Notes under the pieces: generated by a model | Seen by the model: only the letters and a program-made list of their open reading frames with translations | Database searches by the model: none | Told to the model about the DNA's origin: nothing | Part shown: in pieces, positions 36,632 to 45,936 of the stretch | Numbering within the stretch: the stretch's first letter is position 1 | Layout: each line of letters opens with the position of its first letter | DNA from: CAHJXF01 sp038225855 | GTDB lineage: Bacteria; Pseudomonadota; Gammaproteobacteria; Burkholderiales; Burkholderiaceae_D | Length of the DNA: 64,000 nt | Direction: 5' to 3' | Assembly: GCA_038225855.1 (NCBI GenBank) | Contig: JBBRQU010000005.1 | Span: 62,001-126,000 of the forward strand | Position numbers and translations under genes: made by a program

Positions 36632-37710
36632 CTCGGCCTATCCTCGAACTGCACAACGTCTCGAAGACTTTCGTCCAGACGCCCGACCTCTCGACCCGCA
36701 TCGCGAGCGCGCTGCGGGGAAAGGCCGGTGCGAAGGCCGACTTGCGCGTCGTCCACGCGGTCGATGGCGTCGATCTGTCGATCGCGCAAGGCGAGGTCGT
36801 CGGGCTCGTCGGCGAATCGGGCTGCGGCAAATCGACCCTCGGCCGCATCGTCGCGGGGCTGTATGCGCCGACCTCGGGCACGCGTTCGTGGACGGGACGA
36901 ACCGACAACGCGACATCGACCCGCGAAGCCGGGCAGCGCCTCGCAGTGCAAATGATTTTCCAGGACCCCTACGCCTCGCTCAATCCGCGCATGCGCGTCG
37001 TCGATCTGATCGGCGAAGCCCCGGTCGCACACGGACTTTGGCCGCGCAAGGACCGCGAGCTGCGCGCCGTCGATCTGCTGACGCGCGTGGGTCTCGATGC
37101 ATCCGCATTGCGGCGCTACCCGCATCAGTTCTCGGGCGGTCAACGCGCGCGCATCGGGATCGCGCGGGCGCTCGCGGTTGCGCCCGAACTGCTGGTCTGC
37201 GATGAAGCCGTCGCCGCGCTCGACGTCTCGATTCAGGCGCAGGTGCTCAATCTCTTCATGCAACTGCGTGATGGAGATGGACCCAAGGAATCCGGACCCG
37301 AACCCGCCCTCACTTATCTGTTCATCAGCCACGACCTCGGCGTCGTGCGGCATCTGTCGGATCGCGTGTTGATCATGTATCTCGGGCGCATCGTCGAGTC
37401 GGCGTCGACGACCGCATTGTTCGCGCGACCCAATCATCCATACACACAGGCGCTGCTCGCCGAGACACCGACGCTGGCCGTGAAGAAACGGGTCTTTGCA
37501 GCGATTCGCGGCGAGATTCCGTCGCCTCTCGATCCCCCTTCAGGCTGCCATTTCCATCCGCGCTGTCCGCGCGCGAAGGACGTCCCCGATCATCGTTGCA
37601 GCCGCGAGCGACCGTTGCTCAAGAGGATCGCAAACGGCCATTCATCGGCGTGTCATCTCAACGATGTTCGTGGCGGATTCGATGCACACGAATCCCGGTC
37701 TGGCTGCTGA
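36628..37710 (+). CDS. Peptide ABC transporter ATP-binding protein (DppF type), cluster 2
   Basis: 360 residues from the GTG at 36628 (GTGA overlap, AGGTGG ribosome site); the frame is open to 36595. Walker A is GLVGESGCGKSTL, the Q-loop is IFQDPYASLNPRM, the signature is FSGGQRARIGIA and the H-loop is ISHDLGV. Walker B reads LLVCDEAVAALDVS, with Ala-Val in place of the usual Pro-Thr after the catalytic Glu. An insertion (GDGPKESGPEPA) precedes the last strand of the ATPase core. The C-terminal cysteines are in GCHFHPRCPRAKD. It is the last transporter gene of cluster 2. Confidence 0.93.
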   Translation: MTRPILELHNVSKTFVQTPDLSTRIASALRGKAGAKADLRVVHAVDGVDLSIAQGEVVGLVGESGCGKSTLGRIVAGLYAPTSGTRSWTGRTDNATSTREAGQRLAVQMIFQDPYASLNPRMRVVDLIGEAPVAHGLWPRKDRELRAVDLLTRVGLDASALRRYPHQFSGGQRARIGIARALAVAPELLVCDEAVAALDVSIQAQVLNLFMQLRDGDGPKESGPEPALTYLFISHDLGVVRHLSDRVLIMYLGRIVESASTTALFARPNHPYTQALLAETPTLAVKKRVFAAIRGEIPSPLDPPSGCHFHPRCPRAKDVPDHRCSRERPLLKRIANGHSSACHLNDVRGGFDAHESRSGC

Positions 37711-37784
37711 ATTCTGGCGACGCACACGGGTTCTCGTCATCGACCGAGGCGTAAAATGCGTGCTCTGGCAACACGAGAATCATC

Positions 37785-39026
37785 ATGAACACGCGACTTC
37801 AATCCACTGCGCCGACGTCGAGCAACGACACTCATATCTACGGCAACGAGCGCGCACCGTCCGCCGAAACGCTTGCGATGATCGAGCGCCTGATCGCGTT
37901 CAACACCACGTCGCGCGATTCGAATCTCGGCCTGATCGAATGGGTGCGTGACTATCTCGAAAAGCTCGGCGCAAAGACGCGCCTGACCTACGACGCGAAA
38001 GGCGTGAAGGCCAACCTCTTCGCAACGCTCGGTGAAGGCAAGAAGCCCGGCCTGATTCTCTCGGGCCATACCGATACGGTGCCGATCGACGGACAACAGT
38101 GGAGCACCGATCCCTTCGCCGCGACGATCGCGGACGGCAAGTTGTACGCGCGCGGCTCGGCCGACATGAAAGGCTTCGTCGGCATCGCGCTTGCCCACGC
38201 GCCGCGCTTTCTGAACGCGATCAAGATCGGCGCGCTCGACGCGACCATCCACTACTCGCTGTCGTACGACGAAGAGATCGGCTGCATCGGCGTGCGGGGA
38301 CTGCTTGCCGATCTCGAGGCGACCGGGCTGGTCGCGGCCGGCCGCGTCGCCGGTTGCATCGTCGGCGAGCCGACCAGCATGCAGCCGATCATCGCGCACA
38401 AAGGAACGCATCGCTTCCGCTGTCACGTGCATGGTCGCGAGGCGCATTCGAGTTACGTCACGCACGGCGTCAACGCGATCGAATACGCCGCCAAGCTGGT
38501 CGTCTTCATTCGCGATATCGCCGATCGGCTCGGCGCGACCGAAGTGCGCGACTACGGATTCAATGTTCCCTATTCGACGCTTTCGACCGGCGTGATTCGC
38601 GGCGGCATCGCGGCCAATGTGATCCCCAAGGACTGCGAGGTGCAGTTCGATATGCGGACCTTGCCGTCGGCGTCGGCCGATGCCCTGTATGCGGAAATCT
38701 GCAACTACGCGAAGACGCTCGAAGCCGAAATGAAGAGCTTCGATACCGTGGCGAAGATCGAGATGATCTGGGAAAACTCGACCGAGGGCCTTGCGGCGCA
38801 TGAAGATGACGCGATCGTCCAGCTCGCACGAAAACTCTCGCGCAACGACAAGGTGGGCAAGGTTTCGTACGGAACCGAAGCCGGCCTGTTTCAACGGATC
38901 GGTATACCGACCGTGATCTGCGGCCCGGGCGACATCGCGCAAGCGCATGCGCCCGACGAGTTCGTCACGCTCGAACAGCTCGCGCAATGCGAGCGATTCA
39001 TGGAGCGGCTCGCGGCATCGAATTGA
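37785..39026 (+). CDS. argE: Acetylornithine deacetylase-like M20A hydrolase
   Basis: 413 residues. The M20 metal site is LSGHTDTVPIDGQQW (His, Asp), YARGSADMKGFVGI (bridging Asp) and YDEEIGCIGVRG (catalytic Glu and ligand). The lid domain has IAHKGTHRFRCHVHGREAHS and the final ligand His is in GPGDIAQAHAPDEFV. This matches ArgE, which removes acetyl from N-acetylornithine. Many Burkholderiales recycle the acetyl group with ArgJ instead, and this gene lies 75 bases behind dpp cluster 2, so its physiological substrate may be an imported N-acyl amino acid. The gene symbol is assigned by similarity only. Confidence 0.88.
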   Translation: MNTRLQSTAPTSSNDTHIYGNERAPSAETLAMIERLIAFNTTSRDSNLGLIEWVRDYLEKLGAKTRLTYDAKGVKANLFATLGEGKKPGLILSGHTDTVPIDGQQWSTDPFAATIADGKLYARGSADMKGFVGIALAHAPRFLNAIKIGALDATIHYSLSYDEEIGCIGVRGLLADLEATGLVAAGRVAGCIVGEPTSMQPIIAHKGTHRFRCHVHGREAHSSYVTHGVNAIEYAAKLVVFIRDIADRLGATEVRDYGFNVPYSTLSTGVIRGGIAANVIPKDCEVQFDMRTLPSASADALYAEICNYAKTLEAEMKSFDTVAKIEMIWENSTEGLAAHEDDAIVQLARKLSRNDKVGKVSYGTEAGLFQRIGIPTVICGPGDIAQAHAPDEFVTLEQLAQCERFMERLAASN

Positions 39027-39158
39027 GCATCCCACGACGGAGTGCGCGCGTTTGCGCATTGCGCCGCATTCGCTCAAGCCATTTATTCATCAACGATTTG
39101 ACTTCGCATTTTATTTCACTATATCATTAAATATCTACCATAGCGCGAAGGAATTTCC

Positions 39159-39616
39159 ATGGACGACGATAGTCGCGCATCGCTCGCCTCGGCGGTCTTC
39201 TACAGCGATCCCTGGGCCGCACTCGACTGGCTGGAACGCGCCTTCGGCTTCGAACGCAGCAGGTGATCACCAATCCCGACGGCACGCTGGGACATTCGCA
39301 ATTGCGTTTCGGCAACGGCCATCTGATGGTGGGCGGCGAATGGGCCGAACACACGGCGAGCCCCACCAAGGTCGGTGGCAAGAATACCCAGTCGCTGCAC
39401 GTTCACCTGAGCGGCGACGTCGATCGCCATTGCGAGCAGGCGCGCGCGGCTGGCGCAGTGATCCTGATGGAACCCGCGAACCAGTTCTACGGCGACCGCA
39501 CCTACCGGGCGCGCGATCCCGAAGGCCATGTGTGGACCTTCGCGCAGACGGTTGCGCCGTTCTCGGTCGAGGCATCCGAGAAGGCGACCGGCCTGAAGAT
39601 CGAACTGTTTCCTTGA
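39159..39616 (+). pseudogene. Glyoxalase/VOC-family protein, frameshifted
   Basis: The ATG at 39159 (AAGGAA ribosome site) opens DDDSRASLASAVFYSDPWAA and runs to AFGFERSR, then hits TGA at 39255-39257. From 39263 another frame continues without a gap in meaning, VITNPDGTLGHSQLRFGNGH to the end IELFP. Together they make one VOC/glyoxalase domain protein of about 150 residues of the kind usually encoded next to ArsR and SRPBCC genes. A one-base change near 39250-39262 separates the halves. Either the gene is dead or the base call is wrong. The stop overlaps the ArsR start (TTGA). An AT-rich possible promoter lies at about 39097-39125. Confidence 0.8.
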
Positions 39617-39960
39617 AGTCTTCAGCCGCGCTCGATCGCACGCTCACTGCGCTGGCCGACCCCAGCCGTCGGCGCGTGATCGAGTTGCTGCGCCAGCATC
39701 CGCGCAGCGCGGGCGAACTGGCTGACGGCGTCGGTCTGAGTCCGGCAGCATTGAGCCGCCATTTGCGCACGTTGAAGACCTCCGGGCTGATCGAGGAAAC
39801 GCATCCTGAATACGATGCGCGGGTGCGCATCTACAACCTCAGGCCGGCGCCGATGGCCGATCTCAAGGCGTGGCTGCTGCACACCGAGACACTGTGGGCC
39901 AGGCAGCTCGCGTCGTTCAAGGCGCATGTCGAGAAAGATGGCAAGAGGCGTAGACGATGA
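39613..39960 (+). CDS. ArsR-family transcriptional regulator
   Basis: 115 residues from a TTG that overlaps the VOC stop as TTGA. The winged helix-turn-helix is complete: LDRTLTALADPSRRRVIELL, then SAGELADGVGLSPAALSRHL as recognition helix, and SGLIEETHPEYDARVRIYNL as wing. There are no Cys pairs for metal sensing, as in the ArsR members associated with SRPBCC/VOC cassettes. The C-terminus is very basic (KDGKRRRR). It appears intact although both flanking genes are broken. It presumably controlled them. Confidence 0.9.
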   Translation: MKSSAALDRTLTALADPSRRRVIELLRQHPRSAGELADGVGLSPAALSRHLRTLKTSGLIEETHPEYDARVRIYNLRPAPMADLKAWLLHTETLWARQLASFKAHVEKDGKRRRR

Positions 39961-40015
39961 GGCGGCGATCATGAGGCGGCGATGACGAGGGGACGATGAT
40001 AAGGGGACGATGAGT
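39954..40015 (+). repeat. Imperfect 14-bp tandem repeat
   Basis: Units GATCATGAGGCGGC, GATGACGAGGGGAC and GATGATAAGGGGAC, with partial units at both ends, span the ArsR-SRPBCC junction. The last units supply the GGGGAC ribosome site of the SRPBCC gene, so copy number would change its spacing. Confidence 0.7.
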
Positions 40016-40486
40016 TCGCGCATCATGGTCGCCATTCGCGTCGCGGCCACGCCGTGGCGCGCGTTCGAGGTGTTCACGCGCGAGATCGATTCGTGGTGGC
40101 GCGCAACGCCGCTGTTCGCCTTCACGCCAGGTTCGCCCGGCGTGCTGGCGTTCGAACCGCATCTCGGTGGCCGCTTCATCGAGACCGGCGACGACGGCAC
40201 GCAATTCGAGATCGGGCGCATTGTCGATTGGTCGCCCGGCGCGCGCCTCGCGTTCACGTGGCGCCAGGCGAGTTTCAGCGAAGGGCAGGAGACCGAAGTC
40301 GAGGTGCGGTTCGATGCGATCGGAGACTAGACGCGTGTCACCGTCGAGCATCGCGGCTGGGACTCAGTGCCGCAGGATCACGTGGCGCGGCACACGTTTC
40401 CGAACGCCATCTTCCTTCAGCGACACGGCCAGTGGTGGCAGGTCTTGCTGGACTCGTTTCAGAAACGTGCAGCAAACCGCGAGTAG
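40010..40486 (+). pseudogene. SRPBCC (AHSA1-like) protein with in-frame amber stop
   Basis: The ATG at 40010 gives IMVAIRVAATPWRAFEVFTR, a Bet v1/AHSA1 start, up to VEVRFDAIGD, where TAG lies at 40328-40330. The same frame then continues with family sequence, TRVTVEHRGWDSVPQ and FLQRHGQWWQVLLDSFQKRA, to the natural stop at 40484-40486. The whole frame is 158 codons, a normal length for the family. The TAG most simply comes from a CAG codon by one transition. With the frameshifted VOC gene, two of the three cassette genes are damaged. Confidence 0.85.
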
Positions 40487-40754
40487 TGTCTCAGTCTGAA
40501 TGTGGCGATAGGCGGAAAACTGGCACCGGTCCGAGCAGCCGCTTTCGGCTGCGGTCACCGGTACTCGGCGCATTTGGCACGTTTGATCGCAAGAACGGCG
40601 ACGGAGATTGAGAATTACCAGATGGCAATTCAAGCCTGCCGGGCCCGCGGCGCCTCGAAGCCCTGCAAACATTGCATTCGCAGGCCATCAAGAAACCGCG
40701 AAGCTTCCGGTGGATCTCCGGGCGTTCCCAAAATGGGGGGCTAGACTCCAGTTC

Positions 40755-43700
40755 GTGAACGAGCGCCCCGAGGAACTGGAAGCGGCCATCGCAGCCATCG
40801 AGGAGCAGCGGGCTGTGCTAGGCGGCGCTGTGACCAACATGGCCGTCGCACCACTGCGCGAACGGCTTGCCGCGCTGCTGGCGCAGAGTATCGCGGAGAC
40901 GCAGCAACTCAAGCAGGTCAGTGTGCTTTTTGCAGACGTCGTCGGCTCAACGACGCTGAGCCAGCAGCTAGACCCGGAAGACATCCACGCTGTCATGGAC
41001 GGTGCGCTCGAGCGCTTTTCCTCGATCGTCCGGGCGCACCGAGGTGCGGTGTTGCAATACGCCGGCGACAGCATGCTGGCTGTCTTCGGCGCTCAGGAGG
41101 CGCACGAAGACGACGCCGAGCGGGCTGTGCGTGCTGGCTTGGCCATCGTGCAAGAAGCCCGAGCCCAAGAGGCGCAGGTGCAGGCCCGTCATGGCTTTGA
41201 GGGCTTCGACGTGCGTGTGGGCATCAACACGGGTGCGGTGCTGCTGGGCGGAGGCGTCGATGCCGAAGGCGCTATCCGCGGCATCAGCGTGAACATTGCG
41301 GCGCGCATGGAGCAGACCGCACCCGCGGGAGGGCTGCGCATCAGCCACGACACCTATCGGCACGTGCGCGGCGTATTCGACGTCGAAGAACAGCCGCCGA
41401 TCCAGGTCAAGGGCATCAGCGAACCCGTCCGCAGCTACCTCGTGCAGCGTGCCAAACCGCGAGCTTTCCGCGTCGCCTCGCGCGGGGTCGATGGCGTCGA
41501 AACCCGCATGGTCGGGCGCGAGCGCGAACTCGTGGAACTTCAACAAGCCTTGAAGGCGCTTTACGATCCAACTCCCGAGCTCCACGCCATCACCATCGTC
41601 GCCGAAGCCGGCCTGGGCAAGAGTTGTTTGCTCTACGAGTTCGAGAACTGGGCCGCAGCGCGGCCTGAAGCCTTCTGCCTCTTCCAAGGCCGCGCCCAGC
41701 CGTTGAGCCAGAACCAGCCCTATGGCTTGCTACGCGACATCTTCGTCTCGCGGTTCGAGATCGCCGACAGCGACAGCGTCGAGGTTGCGCGCCAGAAGAT
41801 CACCGACGGGATCGCCCCGCTCTTTCTGTCTGATGACGGACACGACATGGCCGAGGCGCATGCCCATCTGCTCGGGCACCTGATCGGCATTGACTTCAGC
41901 GAAAGTCGGCATGTCAAGGTCATGCTCGAAGACGGCAAGCAGATCCGCACCCGCGGCTTCCATGCGGCGGCGCAAATGTTCCGCCGGCTCAGCCGACAAA
42001 CCGGCACCCCCATCGTAGTGCTGCTCGACGACCTGCACTGGGCCGACGACGGATCGCTCGACTTCATCGAGCAGCTCGTCCACATCAACCGCGACGTACC
42101 AATGCTCGTGCTCGGCTCCACGCGGCCGAGTCTTTATGAGCGGCGCCCGGGTTGGGCTGACGGACAAGGACGGCATCAACTCATTAACCTCGTTCCTTTG
42201 AGCAGAGAAAACAGCCGCAACCTAGTCGATGGGTTGCTTCAAAAGATGCAAGAAATCCCGGCCGCACTGCGCGAACTCGTCACTGGCGGCGCCGAAGGCA
42301 ATCCGTTCTATATGGAAGAACTGGTAAAGATGCTCATCGATGTGGGCGCAATCGCCACCGGCACCGTCGACGATGCACAAGATTGGCGCGTGATACCCGA
42401 CAAGCTGCTCGCCGCACATGTCCCGTCGACGCTCACCGGCGTACTTCAAGCGAGGCTTGATAGCCTCGGTCCTTCGGAAAAGAGCGCGTTGCAACAGGCT
42501 TCGGTCGTCGGCCATGTATTCTGGGATGAAGCGCTCGCAACGCTCGATCCGAATGCCATCGGCGCTCTCGCCACGCTGCCGCGGCGTGAGTTGATCACGC
42601 CGCACGCGGCCAGCGCCTTCGAGGGGCTGCGCGAATACGCGTTCCGCCATCACACGCTGCACCAGGTGACCTACGACACCGTCCTCAAGCGCATCAAGCG
42701 CGAGGCCCACGGCAAGGTCGCGCAATGGCTTGCTGACCGACCCGGCAAGACGCACTTGGACTTGATCGCCGAGCATTACGAGCGAGCCGGTGACAACGCC
42801 AAAGCTTGCGAGTACTTCACGCTAGCCGCCGAGAGCGCTTCGGCCCTCTATGCCAACGAGGCCATGCTCAGCCATGCCAGCCGGGGCCTCGCGCTGGCCT
42901 CTCAGGACGACCATGTGACGCGCTGGCGCTTGCTGAGCGCACGGTCAAAGTATCTCGCCGCCCACGGCGACCGTGCGGCGCTCGATGCGGATCTAGATGC
43001 GTTGCAGGCCTTGGCCGATGCGCTCGACGACGGCGCCCGGCAAGCCGAGGTGGCGATGCTGCGGGCCCGTGCGCTTAGCGTCACTGGGGACTATCGCGGC
43101 GGCGAAGTTCAGGCGCGTCACGCCATCGAAATGGCGGAGTCTATCGGCGCGCTATCCGTAGCGTCCGTGGCCCATTACTTCCGGGCCGCAGCGCTGGCCC
43201 ATCTGGGCGACCATACGACAGCCCGAACACTGGCTGACGTCGGCTGTGCAGCCGCCCGCGCCGTTGGCGACCGCGCGGGCGAGATCAGAATGCTAAACAT
43301 TCTCGGATTGATCGCGGCAGCTCAGGGTGACTCGATCGCAACCTTGACGATTACGCAGGAAATCTTGCATCTCTGTCGCGAGCTGGGCGATCGTAGCTAC
43401 GAGAGCAGTGCGCTATCCAACCTGGGGGGCTGCTTTCTTCAACTGGGCGACTACTCGAACGCACGCCGCTATCTGGACGAGAGCTTGCAGTTGGCACGGA
43501 CCATCGGGCAACGTTATGTCGAGTCCAATGTGCTGCTGAACCGGGCGATGCTGGCTCGGCGTGAGGGCGACGCAGCAGGCGCGGCGTGGTTCGCGCGGGC
43601 GGCCATCGAGATTGCAGCATCCGGCGGGGTGCGGCAGGTGGAAGGCCCTGCACAGTGCTGCCTGGCCGATGCCGAACTGGGTCTGGGTAGACACGAGGCC

Positions 43701-44141
43701 GCCCGCGAGGCTTGCACGCGTGCGCTCGAAATATTCCAACAGATGAGCACGCCCCAGTTGGTCATGATGGCTGTAGCAGGACTAGCTCAAGTGGCGCTGG
43801 AGCAGGGTGATTTGAACGAGGCGTTGCGGCACGCCGAGGCGGTTCTGACACATTTGGCCGGTGGCGGCACGCTCGACGGCATCGAAGAGCCGCTGCGCAT
43901 ACGCTTGGTCTGCCACCAGGTGCTGGCCCGCGCCTGCGACCCGCGGGCCGTCGAAGTTCTGGCCGCTGCCCATGCCGACTTGATATCGCAGGCCGAACGT
44001 ATCAGCGACACCGCACTGCGCCGCAGCTTTCTGAACCAAGTGCCCCATCATCGCGAGATCATTGCGGCGTCCGTGCGGGCGCAGATACCACCCAAAGGCA
44101 CATTGAGGGGCAATCAAATGCCAAGACACGACCACCCCTAG
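40755..44141 (+). CDS. Adenylate/guanylate cyclase-AAA ATPase-TPR regulator (large)
   Basis: 1128 residues from the GTG at 40755 (VNERPEELEAAIAAIEEQRA); the frame is open from 40608, but homologous proteins begin at this helix, and no strong ribosome site is visible. Residues 55-225 form a class III nucleotide cyclase domain (SVLFADVVGSTTLSQQLDPE, VLQYAGDSMLAVFGA). Then comes an AAA/STAND ATPase with Walker A AEAGLGKSCL (near 285) and Walker B VVLLDDLHWADDG. From about 670 to 1090 there are TPR-like repeats (EHYERAGDNAKACEYFTLAA, ALSNLGGCFLQLGDYSNARR). It is probably cytoplasmic. The 268 bases before it contain a GCAGCCG/CGGCTGC hairpin (40535-40552) and no other gene. A second such protein lies at 53976. 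Confidence 0.88.
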   Translation: MNERPEELEAAIAAIEEQRAVLGGAVTNMAVAPLRERLAALLAQSIAETQQLKQVSVLFADVVGSTTLSQQLDPEDIHAVMDGALERFSSIVRAHRGAVLQYAGDSMLAVFGAQEAHEDDAERAVRAGLAIVQEARAQEAQVQARHGFEGFDVRVGINTGAVLLGGGVDAEGAIRGISVNIAARMEQTAPAGGLRISHDTYRHVRGVFDVEEQPPIQVKGISEPVRSYLVQRAKPRAFRVASRGVDGVETRMVGRERELVELQQALKALYDPTPELHAITIVAEAGLGKSCLLYEFENWAAARPEAFCLFQGRAQPLSQNQPYGLLRDIFVSRFEIADSDSVEVARQKITDGIAPLFLSDDGHDMAEAHAHLLGHLIGIDFSESRHVKVMLEDGKQIRTRGFHAAAQMFRRLSRQTGTPIVVLLDDLHWADDGSLDFIEQLVHINRDVPMLVLGSTRPSLYERRPGWADGQGRHQLINLVPLSRENSRNLVDGLLQKMQEIPAALRELVTGGAEGNPFYMEELVKMLIDVGAIATGTVDDAQDWRVIPDKLLAAHVPSTLTGVLQARLDSLGPSEKSALQQASVVGHVFWDEALATLDPNAIGALATLPRRELITPHAASAFEGLREYAFRHHTLHQVTYDTVLKRIKREAHGKVAQWLADRPGKTHLDLIAEHYERAGDNAKACEYFTLAAESASALYANEAMLSHASRGLALASQDDHVTRWRLLSARSKYLAAHGDRAALDADLDALQALADALDDGARQAEVAMLRARALSVTGDYRGGEVQARHAIEMAESIGALSVASVAHYFRAAALAHLGDHTTARTLADVGCAAARAVGDRAGEIRMLNILGLIAAAQGDSIATLTITQEILHLCRELGDRSYESSALSNLGGCFLQLGDYSNARRYLDESLQLARTIGQRYVESNVLLNRAMLARREGDAAGAAWFARAAIEIAASGGVRQVEGPAQCCLADAELGLGRHEAAREACTRALEIFQQMSTPQLVMMAVAGLAQVALEQGDLNEALRHAEAVLTHLAGGGTLDGIEEPLRIRLVCHQVLARACDPRAVEVLAAAHADLISQAERISDTALRRSFLNQVPHHREIIAASVRAQIPPKGTLRGNQMPRHDHP

Positions 44142-44202
44142 TCGGAGATGACCGCTTCGGGGTCGCAAGCCGACATTCAATCTGAGTCACGACCACACCG
44201 CG

Positions 44203-44898
44203 CTACGTCTTGACGAACACGAGGTCCCACACACCGTGGCCGAGACGCTTGCCGCGCGTCTCGAACTTCGTTACCGGCCGCGAGACGATCGGATTGCTTG
44301 CCGCGGAGTAGCCCGCCTGGCTTGCGTTGGCAAGCGATGCCTCGCCGCCGAGGACTTCGAGCATCTGCTCGGCATAGTTTTCCCAGTCGGTCGCGCAATG
44401 CAGGTACCCGCCCCGCGCGATGCGACTCGCGAGCAACGCGACGAAGACCGGCTGGATCAGGCGCCGCTTGTGATGCCGCGCCTTGTGCCAAGGGTCGGGG
44501 AAATAGACATGCACGCCCGCGAGCGAGTCGGGCGCGATCATGTGCTCGACGACTTCGACCGCGTCGTGCTCGACGATGCGCAGGTTGGTGAGCTGGCCTT
44601 CCCCGATCATCTTCAGCAGCGCGCCGACACCGGGCTCGTGCACCTCGACGCCGATGAAATCGATCTCGCGATGTTCGGCCGCGATTTGGGCGGTCGCCGC
44701 TCCCATGCCGAAGCCGATCTCGAGCACGGCCGGCGCCGCGCGTCCGAAGACGTCGTCGAAGTTCAGCGTCGCTGGCGCGAACGGAACGATGAATTGCGGA
44801 CCGAGCGTCTCGATCGCGCGCTGCTGTGCGGGCGATATGCGACCCGCGCGCGTGACGAAGCTGCGGATGCGTCGATGATGCTCCGCGCCGGCGGTCAA
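44203..44898 (-). CDS. trmB: tRNA (guanine-N7)-methyltransferase
   Basis: 231 residues from a TTG that overlaps the thiG stop (TTGA), the only start compatible with the domain boundary. SAM-binding motif I is VLEIGFGMGAATAQIA. Then come GVEVHEPGVGALLKMI, LRIVEHDAVEVVEHMI, and the TrmB signature VYFPDPWHKARHHKRRLI. The late conserved part is VTKFETRGKRLGHGVWDLVF. It places m7G at position 46 of tRNA variable loops. It is the last gene of a four-gene operon. Confidence 0.97.
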   Translation of the reverse strand: MTAGAEHHRRIRSFVTRAGRISPAQQRAIETLGPQFIVPFAPATLNFDDVFGRAAPAVLEIGFGMGAATAQIAAEHREIDFIGVEVHEPGVGALLKMIGEGQLTNLRIVEHDAVEVVEHMIAPDSLAGVHVYFPDPWHKARHHKRRLIQPVFVALLASRIARGGYLHCATDWENYAEQMLEVLGGEASLANASQAGYSAASNPIVSRPVTKFETRGKRLGHGVWDLVFVKT

Positions 44899-45731
44899 GC
44901 CTTCGACCCGATCACGCCGGCGACCGGCGACGACGGCGCGGCCGAATACAACTTCTTCGGCATGCGCCCCGCGCGATACGCCATGCGGCCCGCTTCGACC
45001 GCACGCCTCATCGCGGCGGCCATCAGCGCCGGATCGCGCGCGGCCGCGACCGCGGTGTTCATCAGCACGCCAGCGCAGCCCATCTCCATCGCGATCGCCG
45101 CGTCCGATGCGGTGCCGACGCCGGCATCGACGACCACCGGCACGCCGGCTTTCTCGATGATCAGTTGCAGGTTCCAGGGGTTGAGGATCCCCATGCCCGA
45201 CCCGATCAAGGATGCGAGCGGCATCACCGCCACGCAGCCCATCTCTTCGAGCGCTTTCGCCTGGATCGGATCGTCGCTGCAATAGACCATCACCTCGAAG
45301 CCTTCACGCACCAGCACTTCGGCCGCCTTCAGCGTCTCGGGCATGTTGGGGTAAAGCGTGTGCGGGTCGCCGAGCACTTCGAGCTTGACGAGCGTGTGAT
45401 CGACCTCGTCGCTCGAGAGCAGTTCGCGCGCGAGCCGCAAGGTGCGCAGCGCATCGTCGGCGGTGTAGCAGCCCGCGGTATTGGGAAGGATGGTGTAGCG
45501 CGATGGCGGCAGCAGGTCGAGCAGGCTGGGCGCGCTCGCGTCCTGACCGATGTTGGTTCGACGGATCGCGACGGTGACGATCTGGGCGCCGCTCGCCTCG
45601 ACGGCGTCGCGCGTCTGGTCGAAGTCGCGATACTTGCCGGTGCCCAGCAACAGGCGCGAATGAAAGCGATGCTTGCCGACGAGGAGTTCATCGTCGCCCG
45701 GTACCTCATCGAGCAAGAGGGCGTCCCTCAC
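44895..45731 (-). CDS. thiG: Thiazole synthase
   Basis: 278 residues from the GTG at 45731, which lies two bases after the thiS stop. The family core begins FHSRLLLGTGKYRDFDQTRD. The Schiff-base Lys is in HTLVKLEVLGDP, and barrel motifs ILPNTAGCYTADDALR, VMPLASLIGSGMGI and VVVDAGVGTASDAAIAME follow. It condenses DXP, dehydroglycine and ThiS thiocarboxylate into the thiazole moiety of thiamine. No TPP riboswitch was found before the operon. The glycine oxidase ThiO, often next to it in Burkholderiales, is not present here. Confidence 0.96.
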   Translation of the reverse strand: MRDALLLDEVPGDDELLVGKHRFHSRLLLGTGKYRDFDQTRDAVEASGAQIVTVAIRRTNIGQDASAPSLLDLLPPSRYTILPNTAGCYTADDALRTLRLARELLSSDEVDHTLVKLEVLGDPHTLYPNMPETLKAAEVLVREGFEVMVYCSDDPIQAKALEEMGCVAVMPLASLIGSGMGILNPWNLQLIIEKAGVPVVVDAGVGTASDAAIAMEMGCAGVLMNTAVAAARDPALMAAAMRRAVEAGRMAYRAGRMPKKLYSAAPSSPVAGVIGSKA

Positions 45732-45732
45732 C

Positions 45733-45936
45733 TCACCCTCCGCCGACCGCAACCACGATCTCGAGCTGGTCGGCATCGACGAGTGCGGTTTGCGCATGGC
45801 GGCTGCGCGGCACGATGGCCCCATTGCGCTCGACCGCGACGCGCTTGCCGGCGAGGCCGCGCTCAGCGAGCAAAGCCGCAATCGAACAGGACGCGGCGAC
45901 GCGCGCACGCTCGCCATTGACCGTGATTGAAATCAA
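45733..45936 (-). CDS. thiS: Sulfur carrier protein ThiS
   Basis: 67 residues from a TTG that overlaps the stop of the upstream gene (TTGA). It opens MISITVNGERARV, the usual ThiS beginning, and ends VAVGGG with the C-terminal Gly-Gly that becomes the thiocarboxylate. ThiS donates sulfur to ThiG. The gene is coupled on both sides. Confidence 0.95.
   Translation of the reverse strand: MISITVNGERARVAASCSIAALLAERGLAGKRVAVERNGAIVPRSRHAQTALVDADQLEIVVAVGGG

Noticed and set aside
39954..40015. CRISPR-like array
   Set aside because: Units are only 14 bp, without unique spacers or cas genes; it is a simple tandem repeat.
40530..40555. Hairpin GCAGCCG/CGGCTGC as a terminator
   Set aside because: There is no T-tract after it and the SRPBCC remnant ends 45 bases earlier; significance unclear.
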